Below, one piece after another: positions 1 through 8,383 of a stretch of 61,613 nt of DNA (positions are counted from its first letter, which is position 1; each line of letters opens with the position of its first letter). The notes under the pieces are model-generated. The model made no database searches. It was not told where the DNA came from and saw only the letters and a program-made list of their open reading frames with translations. Both the position numbers and the translations under genes were made by a program. The stretch comes from a virus, in the IMG/VR virus record IMGVR_UViG_3300046694_000637, positions 1-61,613 of that record; one strand, written 5' to 3'.

Positions 1-72
1 CACTGTTTTTGCTTGTTTCTGGATGCTCGTTGCTACAATGTAGCAAGCCCGAACATTCATGTAGCAAAATCC

Positions 73-1203
73 ATGGGCTCTATCACCGTTCGCAAGCGCA
101 AGGATGGATCTGCAGCGTATACCGCACAGATCCGCGTCATGCAAAAGGGCAAGACAGTTTATCAGGAAAGCCAGACGTTCGATCGCAAGACGACGGCTCA
201 GGCCTGGCTGAAGAAGCGCGAGACCGAACTCGCCCAGCCGGGCGCGATCGCCAAAGCGAACCGCGACGGAGTGACGATCAAGGAAATGATCGACCGCTAC
301 CTTGATGAATACGAGAAAATCCGGCCCTTGGGCAAGACGAAGCGCGCCACATTGCTGGCCATCGGCTTGACGTGGCTGGGCAAGGTCGAGGACAAGGACA
401 TCGACAGCCAGTTGCTCGTCAAGTACGGGCTGTACCGAATGGAAACGGACGGCATTCAGGCTGCGACCGTGGGCAATGACTTGGCGCACCTGGGCGCCGT
501 GTTGGGCGTGGCGCGACCGGCCTGGGGCTACGATATCAATCCGCTGGCCATGCCGGATGCCCGCCGAGTGCTACGCAAGATGGGCGCCGTGGCCAAGGGG
601 CGCGAACGCAACCGCCGGCCTTCGCTGGATGAGATGAAGACCATCCTCGAGTACTTTGCCGAAATGCGCGATCGCCGTCAGCAAGAGATCGACATGGTGC
701 GTGTCGTCACCTTCGCGCTGTTCTCGACGCGGCGCCAAGAGGAGATCACGCGCATCCGCTGGGATGCCATGAACGAGCAGCAGCAGACGGTGCTGATCAC
801 GGACATGAAGAATCCCGGACAGAAATACGGTAACGACGTTTGGTGCCACGTTCCCGACGAGGCCTGGCGCATCATGATGTCGATGCCCAAGGTCAGCGAA
901 TTCGTTTTTCCGTACAACGCCAAGTCAGTGTCGGCATCGTTCACGCGCGCGACCAGCTTCTTGGAGATTGAGGATCTGCACTTCCACGACCTGCGCCATG
1001 ACGGCATCAGCCGGTTGTTTGAAATGGGGTGGGATATCCCGAAAGTCGCCTCTGTATCCGGCCACCGGGATTGGAACTCGATGCGGCGCTATACGCACCT
1101 GCGGGGGAATGGCGATCCCTATAAAGGATGGCCTTTGCTGGAATGGGTAATATCGGGCCCCGTGATCGAGGCCCAGAAGCGGAAATTACGAAACCCGTCG
1201 TAG
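73..1203 (+). CDS. int: Tyrosine-family site-specific integrase
   Basis: The enzyme would recombine phage attP with the host attB, integrating and, with partner factors, excising the genome. About 376 residues, usual for phage integrases. The N-terminal part (MGSITVRKRKDGS) is an arm-type DNA-binding segment. The C-terminal catalytic domain shows an Arg in STRRQEEITRIRW (about residue 220), the HDLRH box (about 305), SGHRDW (about 330) and the nucleophile Tyr in RRYTHL (about 340). I chose the ATG at 73 because family members begin near this motif; no good ribosome site is visible and an in-frame start at 13 is possible. It is the only gene at this end on the plus strand and converges on the leftward operon, overlapping prtN by 18 bases. 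Confidence 0.93.
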   Translation: MGSITVRKRKDGSAAYTAQIRVMQKGKTVYQESQTFDRKTTAQAWLKKRETELAQPGAIAKANRDGVTIKEMIDRYLDEYEKIRPLGKTKRATLLAIGLTWLGKVEDKDIDSQLLVKYGLYRMETDGIQAATVGNDLAHLGAVLGVARPAWGYDINPLAMPDARRVLRKMGAVAKGRERNRRPSLDEMKTILEYFAEMRDRRQQEIDMVRVVTFALFSTRRQEEITRIRWDAMNEQQQTVLITDMKNPGQKYGNDVWCHVPDEAWRIMMSMPKVSEFVFPYNAKSVSASFTRATSFLEIEDLHFHDLRHDGISRLFEMGWDIPKVASVSGHRDWNSMRRYTHLRGNGDPYKGWPLLEWVISGPVIEAQKRKLRNPS

Positions 1204-1467
1204 GCCGCGACTCATCAGCTTGTCGTGCTCGGTGCGGGCTTTCTTGTGCTGGGCATCGAGGTAGGCGGCGAGGTCGTTCAGGTGCACGCCGCGTGCCGAC
1301 TTCTGGCTGCTCTCCATGCGCACCAGGGGAAGGTCGATCTCGCCGGCGGCTACCTTGAGCTTCATCTTGTCCGGCGTCAGGTGGCTGAAGTAGTCGGCGC
1401 ACACGCGCTCGAGCGGGATGATGGCCTGGCCGTTGTACTGGGCCATCAGGAGGAACTGCGTATTCAT
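1186..1467 (-). CDS. prtN: PrtN-like pyocin activator / transcriptional regulator
   Basis: 93 residues resembling PrtN, the activator of pyocin genes in Pseudomonas aeruginosa. The motifs YFSHLTPDKMKLKVAAGEI and RMESSQKSARGVHLNDLAAYLD are characteristic of the family and probably form the DNA-binding part. The start is set at MNTQFLLMAQ (1467), where the family begins; four codons further upstream are possible. It is the last gene of the long leftward operon and converges with int. In a phage it may activate phage or host (pyocin-like) promoters late after induction, or influence integrase; that role is inferred, the family call is strong. Confidence 0.85.
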   Translation of the reverse strand: MNTQFLLMAQYNGQAIIPLERVCADYFSHLTPDKMKLKVAAGEIDLPLVRMESSQKSARGVHLNDLAAYLDAQHKKARTEHDKLMSRGLRRVS

Positions 1468-1504
1468 GTGGTGCTCCATGGCCGCCCAGTGGCGGCAGAG
1501 GGGG

Positions 1505-1885
1505 TTACTTGGCGGGGAAGTACTCGGTGTCGTATTCGAGCTGCGTCACGCGCTCGATGACGATCTTCGGCAGCTGCTTGTTGAACACGTAGGCGGAGCA
1601 AGGAGACTCTTTGAAGCGCACGGCCTCTTCTGCGAACTTCTCGCTGTAGATGCGCAATAGGTGGTCCGAGGCTTTTTGGTGGTCTTCCTCGCGATAGAAG
1701 GCTTCGACGATGCAGTCATCAATGACGACCTGCCAGACCGTCCGCCGCGGCTGCTCTTCAGCCTTTTTTATTATTGCGTCGGCCTGGTAGCGGGCGTAAC
1801 GAAGTTGGTCGAGCGTCAGCTGCTTCAGCCATTCGTCTGTGCCGATGCTTTGGGTGTGGCCGTAGTCGCACTTAATTTCGGGCAT
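1505..1885 (-). CDS. Hypothetical phage protein
   Basis: 126 residues beginning MPEIKCDYGHTQS. The ATG at 1885 is preferred because GGCGGAG lies 8 bases upstream, whereas the more upstream ATG is only 2 bases from it. Residues 25-60 look helical and charged (AEEQPRRTVWQVVIDDC). No family recognised. It sits in the distal part of the leftward early operon, where lambda carries host-takeover accessory genes. Confidence 0.7.
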   Translation of the reverse strand: MPEIKCDYGHTQSIGTDEWLKQLTLDQLRYARYQADAIIKKAEEQPRRTVWQVVIDDCIVEAFYREEDHQKASDHLLRIYSEKFAEEAVRFKESPCSAYVFNKQLPKIVIERVTQLEYDTEYFPAK

Positions 1886-2020
1886 GTGCATAGCTCCGCC
1901 CGCCGCTAACCGGCAGGCATTCAAATATGGGGGATTCGTATATGGGGCATACGGCCGGGTTATGACTCGTATGCGATGCATATCCGGCGGATTGGCGCTG
2001 GATGCATTGGATTTGATGCG

Positions 2021-2215
2021 TTACGGGTACTGGCGCGTGATCCGATCGGCGATGCTGTCGAGGCGCTCGGCCATGTAATACATGTCGTTGTTGTCGCGGC
2101 GGGAGACCACCGCGCACCGCGCTACGTTGCGACCGTCGAGGATGCGCGCGGCCAAACGGATCGCGGCAGCCTCCAATCGACGCCGCAGCCAACCCTTGAG
2201 GGGTAGAATCCTCAT
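2021..2215 (-). CDS. Small basic hypothetical protein
   Basis: 64 residues, starting MRILPLKGWLRRRLEAAA. The ATG overlaps the upstream stop in an ATGA, and GGGAGG lies just before it, so the start is well supported. The N-terminal half is an Arg-rich amphipathic helix and the C-terminus is YMAERLDSIADRITRQYP. Function unknown. Translation is probably coupled to the gene before it. Confidence 0.7.
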   Translation of the reverse strand: MRILPLKGWLRRRLEAAAIRLAARILDGRNVARCAVVSRRDNNDMYYMAERLDSIADRITRQYP

Positions 2216-2547
2216 GTCGCCTCCCGCCCGCGCAGCGCGGCCAGTTGCTTGTAATAGTCGCCGGCGGCCCCGGCGTGCATGATGGCGTCTGTGGCGTTCA
2301 TCCATCCCAGGCTTCGAGCCAAGGCCCAGACCTCGTCATAGAGGTCGGCCTTCCGGGGCTCGGCTTCCTTTGCCCACCGAGCCGCCTGCGCCGCGAGGGC
2401 ATTCACGCACCGCTTGCAAGTGACCTTGCTCTGGATGGTTGTGAATTCGCCTTCCATAAGCGCCGTGCCGCAGAACACGTATTCGTCGCCATCGTCGTAG
2501 GGGCTTCCGCTGCCTGGTGGGTTGTAATGCGTTTTGCGCCTGGTCAT
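2212..2547 (-). CDS. Hypothetical protein with a putative zinc-binding Cys cluster
   Basis: 111 residues starting MTRRKTHYNPPGSG at the ATG that overlaps the upstream stop (ATGA at 2544-2547). A CGTALMEGEF...TCKRC pattern around residues 26-47 could bind zinc, as in short phage proteins of this layout that begin 'KTHYNPP'. The C-terminal half is helical. Function unknown. Confidence 0.7.
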   Translation of the reverse strand: MTRRKTHYNPPGSGSPYDDGDEYVFCGTALMEGEFTTIQSKVTCKRCVNALAAQAARWAKEAEPRKADLYDEVWALARSLGWMNATDAIMHAGAAGDYYKQLAALRGREAT

Positions 2548-3203
2548 GGGGTCACCCGCTTGAACTCGACCACCCATACCCAGGGGTTCGAGTTCCAGGA
2601 GTCGGCGCCATTGATAGACACCCATAGCTCGCGCCAGGCGTCGAACGGATCACACCAGTTGCCTGGTCCCGGTTCGCTCTTGAACGGGTGGAAGTAGTAG
2701 TCGCCGTCACCGTGATGGATGCGATAGATACCTTCGGCGACGTATCGACTTTCGAAGGCCGTCTCGCCTTCACCCGCTAGCAGTCGCTCGACGCGCACGT
2801 CGGTAATCTCCAGCAGGATTCGACTGTACCGGCGGTGCAGGTGAATGCTTGGCACCGACCTTTCTGGCAGCAGGCCATCGTAGCTGTAGCCGGTCTGCGC
2901 TTCGTCATCGTCGAACAGCGAGCAAAGGTAGACCTCTTCGCCATGGGGACCGCCGGCGGCGAAGTAGTGACCGTATTCGCAGTCGTAGCGCAGCGACTCG
3001 CGCACCCACAGCCGGTCGCCAGGCTGGCCGTAGGGGCAAAGGTCAGAGTTGCCAGGCAGCGCCAAAAACGCAGGCTCGAAACCAGCAGCCAGACAATCCA
3101 GCGCTGCCTGTTTCTTCACCTCGCGCCGCGTGACCGTCTTCCGGCCTTCTAGGATGGCGCGCACCATCGGCGCCGAGAACAGGATGGGGCGTTCTTTGGA
3201 CAT
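2544..3203 (-). CDS. ASCH/PUA-like phage protein
   Basis: 219 residues. The N-terminus (PILFSAPMVRAILEGRKTVTRR) and the later GQPGDRLWVRES and ITDVRVERL segments are the usual hallmarks of phage ASCH-domain proteins, which have a PUA-like RNA-binding fold. Molecular role unknown. The start has no competitor and lies in an untranslated gap after the tiny gene at 3260-3361. It stands near a second PUA-like gene (3552-4316), so the operon carries two proteins of this fold class. Confidence 0.72.
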   Translation of the reverse strand: MSKERPILFSAPMVRAILEGRKTVTRREVKKQAALDCLAAGFEPAFLALPGNSDLCPYGQPGDRLWVRESLRYDCEYGHYFAAGGPHGEEVYLCSLFDDDEAQTGYSYDGLLPERSVPSIHLHRRYSRILLEITDVRVERLLAGEGETAFESRYVAEGIYRIHHGDGDYYFHPFKSEPGPGNWCDPFDAWRELWVSINGADSWNSNPWVWVVEFKRVTP

Positions 3204-3259
3204 GACTTCACCTCACCGCCAAAGCGGCATACAAATTAGAAGGGGGTGTTGATCTGGAG

Positions 3260-3361
3260 TTATCGGGCGACGACTGCAGATTTTCGAATGGCGTGGCCCA
3301 TGAGCGAGCCGGCGATGCATGAGGCGGCGAACCAGGCGCCGAGGTAGGGGAGTAGGGTCAT
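3260..3361 (-). CDS. 33-residue putative membrane protein
   Basis: Starts MTLLPYLGAWFAASCIAG and ends RKSAVVAR. One hydrophobic segment (residues 3-22) is followed by a basic tail, giving a single-pass N-out topology by the positive-inside rule. The ATG overlaps the stop of the upstream gene as ATGA (3358-3361), the same coupling used by most genes of this operon; this overlap is the main reason to accept such a short frame. Function unknown. Confidence 0.6.
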   Translation of the reverse strand: MTLLPYLGAWFAASCIAGSLMGHAIRKSAVVAR

Positions 3362-3555
3362 GGCCGGGTACCGGTCTGCCCGGCAAAAAGTCGCTCAGAT
3401 ATAGCGTCCCGTTCAGCGCCGCAGAATTCTGCCTCTTCCTCTGTGAGGTCGTCGAAGCGCGGGTTTATTAGCTCCTCTTGGGCAACTACCTGGGCGAAAT
3501 ATTCGCGTACCAAGTTGCGCAACTCAGTTTTTCGGCTGCGTTTGATTCCGCTCAT
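3358..3555 (-). CDS. Small acidic hypothetical protein
   Basis: 65 residues. The N-terminus is basic and helical (SGIKRSRKTELRNLVREYF), the C-terminal half acidic (FDDLTEEEAEFCGAERD). Coupled on both sides by ATGA overlaps. No family recognised. Confidence 0.68.
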   Translation of the reverse strand: MSGIKRSRKTELRNLVREYFAQVVAQEELINPRFDDLTEEEAEFCGAERDAISERLFAGQTGTRP

Positions 3556-4316
3556 GAATTCAGCTCCTTGACTCGGTCGAGGCAGGCGTTCCAGCCAAAC
3601 TCCTCGTAGTATTCATCTACAGCCTGCACATCGTTATGAGGGTCCGCACGCTTGCGCTCCGGCAGCACCAACGCCTTCACCTCAGGCGGATGCACCGGGC
3701 ACGGCCACCGCAGTGATCCGTCGCCAGATGGGCAGGTGCATATTGCCGTCGGCTGCGACGTAGTGGCTCGTATCCCGGTGATGGTGTCCAGCAAGCGCGT
3801 ACAGTTGGCGTGCTCGTTGCGGTAGAGCGATTCCCACTTGGCGGCGTCGTGCTGCGCTTGTCCGAGGTGGCTCCAGCCTTCTGGCGCGCGCTCGTTGGCC
3901 ATGATCGTTACGCTTTCGCCCAGCTCCAGCCATTGGGGCAGCGGACCGGGCATAACCAGCAGCTCGACCAGATTCATGCCGGGGGTATAGCCATGGACAC
4001 ATGCACTGGTGTGGCAGGTAAGTTCGGCAAACTGCGCCACCGGCTCAGCCCCCTCATTGGTAAGGGCGCCATTTGAGGGCTGGGCATAGCTGAGCACGCA
4101 GATATCGTCTGGCAGGCCATAGCCGCGCTGAATGTGGGTGATGCTGCGGCGCAGTGACTGCCCCGTTGGGTTGCCGGTCTCGTCGATAAGGTTCAGCACC
4201 ACGGTCTCACCCACTTGGAAGTCGCGGTCCGCACAACTGCGCACCTCGCCGGTCTTCGCGCCGGACTGCAGGTCGAGAAACGGCCGTCGCATGATTTTCA
4301 GGCTGTGCTCACCCAT
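3552..4316 (-). CDS. DUF3850-like N-terminal domain protein
   Basis: 254 residues. Residues 1-75 (HSLKIMRRPFLDLQSGAKTGEVR...) resemble the DUF3850/ASCH-type domain, a PUA-like putative nucleic-acid binder common in phage accessory operons. The C-terminal part has a Cys/His cluster (TAICTCPSGDGS...CPVHP) often appended to phage early-region proteins. It overlaps the upstream gene by 8 bases. Biochemical role unknown. Confidence 0.7.
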   Translation of the reverse strand: MGEHSLKIMRRPFLDLQSGAKTGEVRSCADRDFQVGETVVLNLIDETGNPTGQSLRRSITHIQRGYGLPDDICVLSYAQPSNGALTNEGAEPVAQFAELTCHTSACVHGYTPGMNLVELLVMPGPLPQWLELGESVTIMANERAPEGWSHLGQAQHDAAKWESLYRNEHANCTRLLDTITGIRATTSQPTAICTCPSGDGSLRWPCPVHPPEVKALVLPERKRADPHNDVQAVDEYYEEFGWNACLDRVKELNS

Positions 4317-4788
4317 GATCCTTGCCCTCTGTGCTGGTGGTGTTGAGGCACGGGTTTATGCCTGCGAGCGTGTCTAGCTCTTCGTGGCTTAGTGGGCTGT
4401 ATTCGCCGTTGCGTACCAAGCATTTCTTGATGTGCAGAAGAAACTTCACATGCTCCGCCAACTGCTCCCGCAACTCCCCCACTTGCCGCTCAGCAGCAAG
4501 GCGCAGGGCGTGCTCGGCGTTGAAGTCGGCAATCAGCGCCACCACCGCGGCAGGGTTGGCAGCGCGGTAGTAATCTTCCGCCGCGCCAAACTCATTCCCG
4601 ATGCCGTAAAATTGAACACCGATAGCTACGTTGTCGTAGTTGCAATAATCTACCTGACGCTCAACTTCGCCCTGACCTCCGCAATGGGGGCATTCGATGT
4701 AGCCGTTTTCTGACTTTTCCTCTGCGCTGTCGAAATTCTGCGGCGTTGCGGCCTCGGCAAGGCGCTTCAATTCGTTGTACTTGCTCAC
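4309..4788 (-). CDS. Ead/Ea22-like phage protein with zinc-ribbon-like motif
   Basis: 159 residues from a GTG start that overlaps the upstream stop (GTGA). The opening MSKYNELKRLAEAATPQ, the ANPAAVVALIADF segment and the following coiled coil (HALRLAAERQVGELREQL) match the layout of Ead/Ea22-like proteins of lambdoid phages. A CPHCGGQG motif (about residues 34-41) adds a knuckle-type metal site. The function of the family is not established. A second, shorter relative lies at 23891-24310. Confidence 0.72.
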   Translation of the reverse strand: MSKYNELKRLAEAATPQNFDSAEEKSENGYIECPHCGGQGEVERQVDYCNYDNVAIGVQFYGIGNEFGAAEDYYRAANPAAVVALIADFNAEHALRLAAERQVGELREQLAEHVKFLLHIKKCLVRNGEYSPLSHEELDTLAGINPCLNTTSTEGKDHG

Positions 4789-4976
4789 GATCTCACCCCC
4801 TTCACCAACTCCAGCCGCTCCCAGGCGCCGACCGGCCCATCAGTACGAACCCCGCTGACGAACACTGGCAGAGGACTTCGCGACATCTCCAGCAGCTGCA
4901 TTGGCGTCAGGTCTTTCAAGGGCGCCATGGGTTGGCGCGTGTCGATGTGCTTCTGCATATTTTGGTGGTAGGTCAT
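4785..4976 (-). CDS. Small hypothetical protein
   Basis: 63 residues starting MTYHQNMQKHIDTRQ. The ATG overlaps the preceding stop as ATGA (4973-4976), and the gene's own stop is overlapped by the GTG of the next one. The sequence LKDLTPMQLLEMSRSPLPVFVSG is helix then strand. No family recognised. Confidence 0.65.
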   Translation of the reverse strand: MTYHQNMQKHIDTRQPMAPLKDLTPMQLLEMSRSPLPVFVSGVRTDGPVGAWERLELVKGVRS

Positions 4977-5749
4977 GCTTGCCTCGCAATAATGTCGGCC
5001 TCGGCCATCTCGCAGAAAAACGAGCAGGCCGGAAGTTTTTCGTTGCGGCGCACCGGGCCTTCGCCCAAGTCCCTCAGGGAGAAGCGGACATTGGTCGTCC
5101 GGTTGCGGTGCAGGTAGCTGCCCGGCCCGAGCTCGTCCTGCACCTTGCACAGTTCCTCGAATTGCTCGGGGAAGTCCTCCCTGATCGCGCGGTAGTAACC
5201 CTCGCCACCTTTCACGCACCCGATGCAGTTGGCGTTGTCGTAGCCCATCCGGTACATCAGCGGCAGTTCGATACCGGCACGCTGGATCATGGCCTTGCAG
5301 TCTTCCTTACCGAGCCCCCGTTCAATCAGAGGGGCGATCACTGGGCGGTCGGGGTTGCGCTCGCGGAAATCATCAAGGCGGTCTACCTCTTCGGCGGTGT
5401 AGCCGAACACCATCACGTCGCCGGGGTGCTTCCAGGTATCAAGCAGGCGCCGTTTCAGCAGCTTCGTGCACGGCGCGCCGTATTGGCTCTTCATGAAGCG
5501 CTCGCGCCGGAACACCTCGATGATGTCGGCGCCGTATTTTTCGTCGCGCAGCACGGTTACCGGCCGACCGAACCAGGCCTCGCAGTCAACTAGGAACCGC
5601 CGGTTATCTTCGTGTTCGTTCGCCAGGAAGGCGTTTAGGATTTGCACGTCATGGGTGGCGCTGTAATCTGCCAAGGCCAGTTTCGTGGCTACTGCCGACG
5701 CCGCGCCGCAGCTGAATTGGGCGACGATGCGGGAATCCGTGTCGATCAT
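4973..5749 (-). CDS. PAPS-reductase/DndC-like adenine nucleotide alpha-hydrolase
   Basis: 258 residues. The N-terminal QFSCGAASAVATKLAL is a PP-loop (normally SGGxDS) of the PAPS reductase/N-type ATP pyrophosphatase superfamily, which adenylates substrates or transfers sulfur. Cysteines cluster at APCTKLLKRR, NCIGCVKGG and CSFFC and could hold a metal or Fe-S cluster. Phage homologues are common but their reaction is not settled; DNA or RNA sulfur modification and anti-defence roles have been discussed for relatives. It is coupled by ATGA to the cytosine methyltransferase that precedes it in the operon, which suggests a shared role in nucleic-acid modification. Confidence 0.8.
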   Translation of the reverse strand: MIDTDSRIVAQFSCGAASAVATKLALADYSATHDVQILNAFLANEHEDNRRFLVDCEAWFGRPVTVLRDEKYGADIIEVFRRERFMKSQYGAPCTKLLKRRLLDTWKHPGDVMVFGYTAEEVDRLDDFRERNPDRPVIAPLIERGLGKEDCKAMIQRAGIELPLMYRMGYDNANCIGCVKGGEGYYRAIREDFPEQFEELCKVQDELGPGSYLHRNRTTNVRFSLRDLGEGPVRRNEKLPACSFFCEMAEADIIARQA

Positions 5750-7791
5750 GCTGCCTCCGCTCTAGTTGCGCTCTTACGCCATGGATCGTTTGCCCGGGCC
5801 AGCGCGGCCATGGGCGGCGGGCTGACACTGTTGCCGCACATGTGCACCTGCTCGGTCTTCGTGAACTTCCGGCCATCGGCCCCCTTGTCGATGATGTAGT
5901 CGCCGGGGAAGCCCTGGGCGCGATACAGCTCGTGCGGCTGCAGCATCCGCAGGCAGATGTCGACAATCACGTACGGGGTGCCTTTAACTATCACGGTCAC
6001 CAGGCCAAGGCGGTCCTTGGTGGTTATGGTCGGCGCCGGCTTGTCGCAGCCGCTCATGTTCTCGGTGCCGTAATAGCTGATCAGGAACGCGGCGACGCGC
6101 AGGGCGCCTTCCTCATGCTCCGGCGAGAGCTTCAGCTCAACCAGCGAGCTTTTGCCCCCACCGCCCGCCGTGATGGTGGGTGCAGGTTCATCAATGGCCT
6201 GGCCAACGCTGGCGCCGAACTGGCGCTCCATGAATGCCGTCATCAGTCCGTGGTGGGTGCCGCCGGCGCTGACGGTATGCAGTGGTTCCTCGGCACCCCG
6301 TGCGTCACAGTTGCCTCGGAAGTGCACAAGGTTCGCGGTGACCAGTTGCTGCTGACTGCCAGTGTTGGTGACCGTCGTCATGGGTTCTTCCATCGACTTG
6401 GCATCGGTGGTGTTGAAGCCGCCATTCATTTGAGCCATGAACACCGTGGATACGCCCATAGCGTGAGCGGCGCCGGCCGGGCGCTGGTAGTTGCCACCGC
6501 TGGTGATGGTCGGCAAGGGTTCGTCGAGCGCTTTGCCCGCATCGTCGAACCGGAACTTCACCAGGTGCGCCGCTGCGATCGCCGTGTCGGCCTTGGCGGT
6601 GATGGTGTAGGCCGGCTGATTACCTGGGCGCGGCTCCGTCTGCCCAGCGCGCCCGCCGACACCGACCATTACGGGGCTGATCAGGGTCAGTTCGCCACGG
6701 TTGGCGCAGGTAACGGTCGGCAGAGGTGAGCCCGGATCGTTTACGCGGTCGCTGCCCTGGTGGGTGGCCGGGGCGATGATGGGGCTGGCCATGGCGAACG
6801 ACCCGCCTCGCGGCCAGGCGGTCACGGTGCGCAGCGGCTCATTGGCTGACTGGGCCAGTTCGCCGGACCAATTCGCGATCGGCACGATGAATGGGCTAGC
6901 GCTGTCGATGACGAACTTCTTCAACCCCTTGGCAACGCGGCGAAGGGTAGCCGGGGCCAGGTCCTTCTTGCGGCCGAAGATGCTTTTGCTCGGTACCGAC
7001 CAATCGATGCAGTCAGCGGCGGTGCGCCACTTCTGCTGGCCCTTGGCTGGCTGGCGGGCGTGGGTTGCTTCGGGCCACACGATGGGCTGCCCGTCGCACC
7101 GGGCGATCATAAACAGGCGCTCACGGCTGGTCGGCGCGCCGAAGTCACAGGCTTTGATCACCCGCCACTCGACGGCATAGCCCATGCCTTCCAGCAGGGC
7201 CACGAACCGACGCCAGGTAGTGCCGCGGCGTTTCGGGTCGGGCACGAGGAACTGCTGGTGCACCGGCACAACCTCGCCCGGGGCGGCGACCTGGCCGCCC
7301 AGCTTCATCGCCCGCCCGGTCGCCTTGTCGCGCTTGGCGATCAGCGGGCCCCACTGCAGGATCTGCTTCACGTTTTCCAGGCTGATGACCCGAGGCCGCT
7401 TCTTGCCGCCCCACTTCAGGCCGATCCACGACAGGTTGCGGATCTCGCGCTTGCGCGGCTGGCCACCGGCCGCCTGGCTGTGGTGCGTGCAGTCGGGGCT
7501 CATGTGGAACCAGCCCACGGCGCGCCCGCCGCATTCCTCGTCCGGATCACCCTCGAACACGTCGGTCGTGTAGTGCCGGGCGGCTGGGTGATTGGCGGTG
7601 TGCATGCTGATCGCGGCCGGGTTGTGGTTCTTGGCCACCGTTACCGCGCGGCCCAGGCCCATCTCTAGCCCGGTACCGGCGCCGCCACCACCACAGAAGA
7701 AGTCCACCACGATCTCATCGTCTATCGGGTCGAAGCCAAGGCCGTACTGGGTTTTGAAGTCGAGCGGGTGTTTTTTCTGATGAGCGGACAT
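5746..7791 (-). CDS. dcm: DNA (cytosine-5) methyltransferase with repeated target-recognition region
   Basis: 681 residues, far longer than simple C5 methyltransferases (about 330-420). Motif I is DFFCGGGGAGTG (30-41), the catalytic Cys lies in SPDCTHHSQ (C101), motif VI is SLENVKQ (137), motif VIII SRERLFMIA (222), motif IX LQPHELYRAQGFPG (617) and motif X MCGNSVSPPP (651). Between VIII and IX lies a large region with eight copies of an EPLPTIT-like octamer. The start at 7791 has AAGGA six bases upstream. It probably protects phage DNA from restriction. Substrate sequence unknown. Divergent from the gene at 7838. Confidence 0.93.
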   Translation of the reverse strand: MSAHQKKHPLDFKTQYGLGFDPIDDEIVVDFFCGGGGAGTGLEMGLGRAVTVAKNHNPAAISMHTANHPAARHYTTDVFEGDPDEECGGRAVGWFHMSPDCTHHSQAAGGQPRKREIRNLSWIGLKWGGKKRPRVISLENVKQILQWGPLIAKRDKATGRAMKLGGQVAAPGEVVPVHQQFLVPDPKRRGTTWRRFVALLEGMGYAVEWRVIKACDFGAPTSRERLFMIARCDGQPIVWPEATHARQPAKGQQKWRTAADCIDWSVPSKSIFGRKKDLAPATLRRVAKGLKKFVIDSASPFIVPIANWSGELAQSANEPLRTVTAWPRGGSFAMASPIIAPATHQGSDRVNDPGSPLPTVTCANRGELTLISPVMVGVGGRAGQTEPRPGNQPAYTITAKADTAIAAAHLVKFRFDDAGKALDEPLPTITSGGNYQRPAGAAHAMGVSTVFMAQMNGGFNTTDAKSMEEPMTTVTNTGSQQQLVTANLVHFRGNCDARGAEEPLHTVSAGGTHHGLMTAFMERQFGASVGQAIDEPAPTITAGGGGKSSLVELKLSPEHEEGALRVAAFLISYYGTENMSGCDKPAPTITTKDRLGLVTVIVKGTPYVIVDICLRMLQPHELYRAQGFPGDYIIDKGADGRKFTKTEQVHMCGNSVSPPPMAALARANDPWRKSATRAEAA

Positions 7792-7837
7792 TGGGGATCC
7801 TTGCCGGTATAATTCCGGGGTCAAAAAGGAGTTGGTT

Positions 7838-8344
7838 ATGAGCTGGGAAAGCGTTTCGTACTGGATAGAGCAGCACCCCGGCTTGGCCTCATGGGTTCAA
7901 GCTGTAGGCTCAGTTGCCGCCATTGCGGTAGCGATTTGGATATCCGGTAGCGAGAACCGGCATAGAGCTAGAATCGAAAAAGCTACCAGTCGAGAAGCAC
8001 TTATTCGTGCGACCTCTGCTGCTGCACATGCAAAAAAGATCGCTGAAAATAATTTTGAATTTTTCAGTTGCAACCATCTGCCGCGTCGAGAGATGCCTAG
8101 ATACATCGCGGTTGTAGATGCAGCCGAAGCACGTATAACCAGTGCCTCTTCGGGACCTGGAGTTGACAGTGAGATGCAGGTCCATCTTTACGAAGTTGCC
8201 AACGCACTCGTCGACATAAAAGGACTGATTCATCAGTGCGTAGATTCGGTAGAGCCATCACCTACGGTTCAGATTGACTATCTCCGGGGTGATGTCGAGA
8301 GGATCAAGAAAGCTCTTGACGGACTGAGGTCCATACATAGATAA
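7838..8344 (+). CDS. Membrane-anchored hypothetical protein (moron-like)
   Basis: 168 residues on the opposite strand to the surrounding operon. A transmembrane segment (residues about 18-36, WVQAVGSVAAIAVAIWI) is followed by a basic stop-transfer and a cytoplasmic helical domain. AAAAGGAG six bases before the ATG at 7838 sets the start. Its orientation, divergent from the dcm gene, suggests an independent promoter and possible expression from the prophage. Possible superinfection-exclusion or conversion factor, inferred only from location and topology. Confidence 0.72.
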   Translation: MSWESVSYWIEQHPGLASWVQAVGSVAAIAVAIWISGSENRHRARIEKATSREALIRATSAAAHAKKIAENNFEFFSCNHLPRREMPRYIAVVDAAEARITSASSGPGVDSEMQVHLYEVANALVDIKGLIHQCVDSVEPSPTVQIDYLRGDVERIKKALDGLRSIHR

Positions 8345-8383
8345 GCTAATTTGCAACCTGCCGTTAAATTTCCCTTAGATACA

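Noticed and set aside
1-72. attP/attL site next to the integrase
   Set aside because: Short repeats such as TGTAGCA occur twice here, but no copy at the other end can be matched in this window, so no attachment core can be named.
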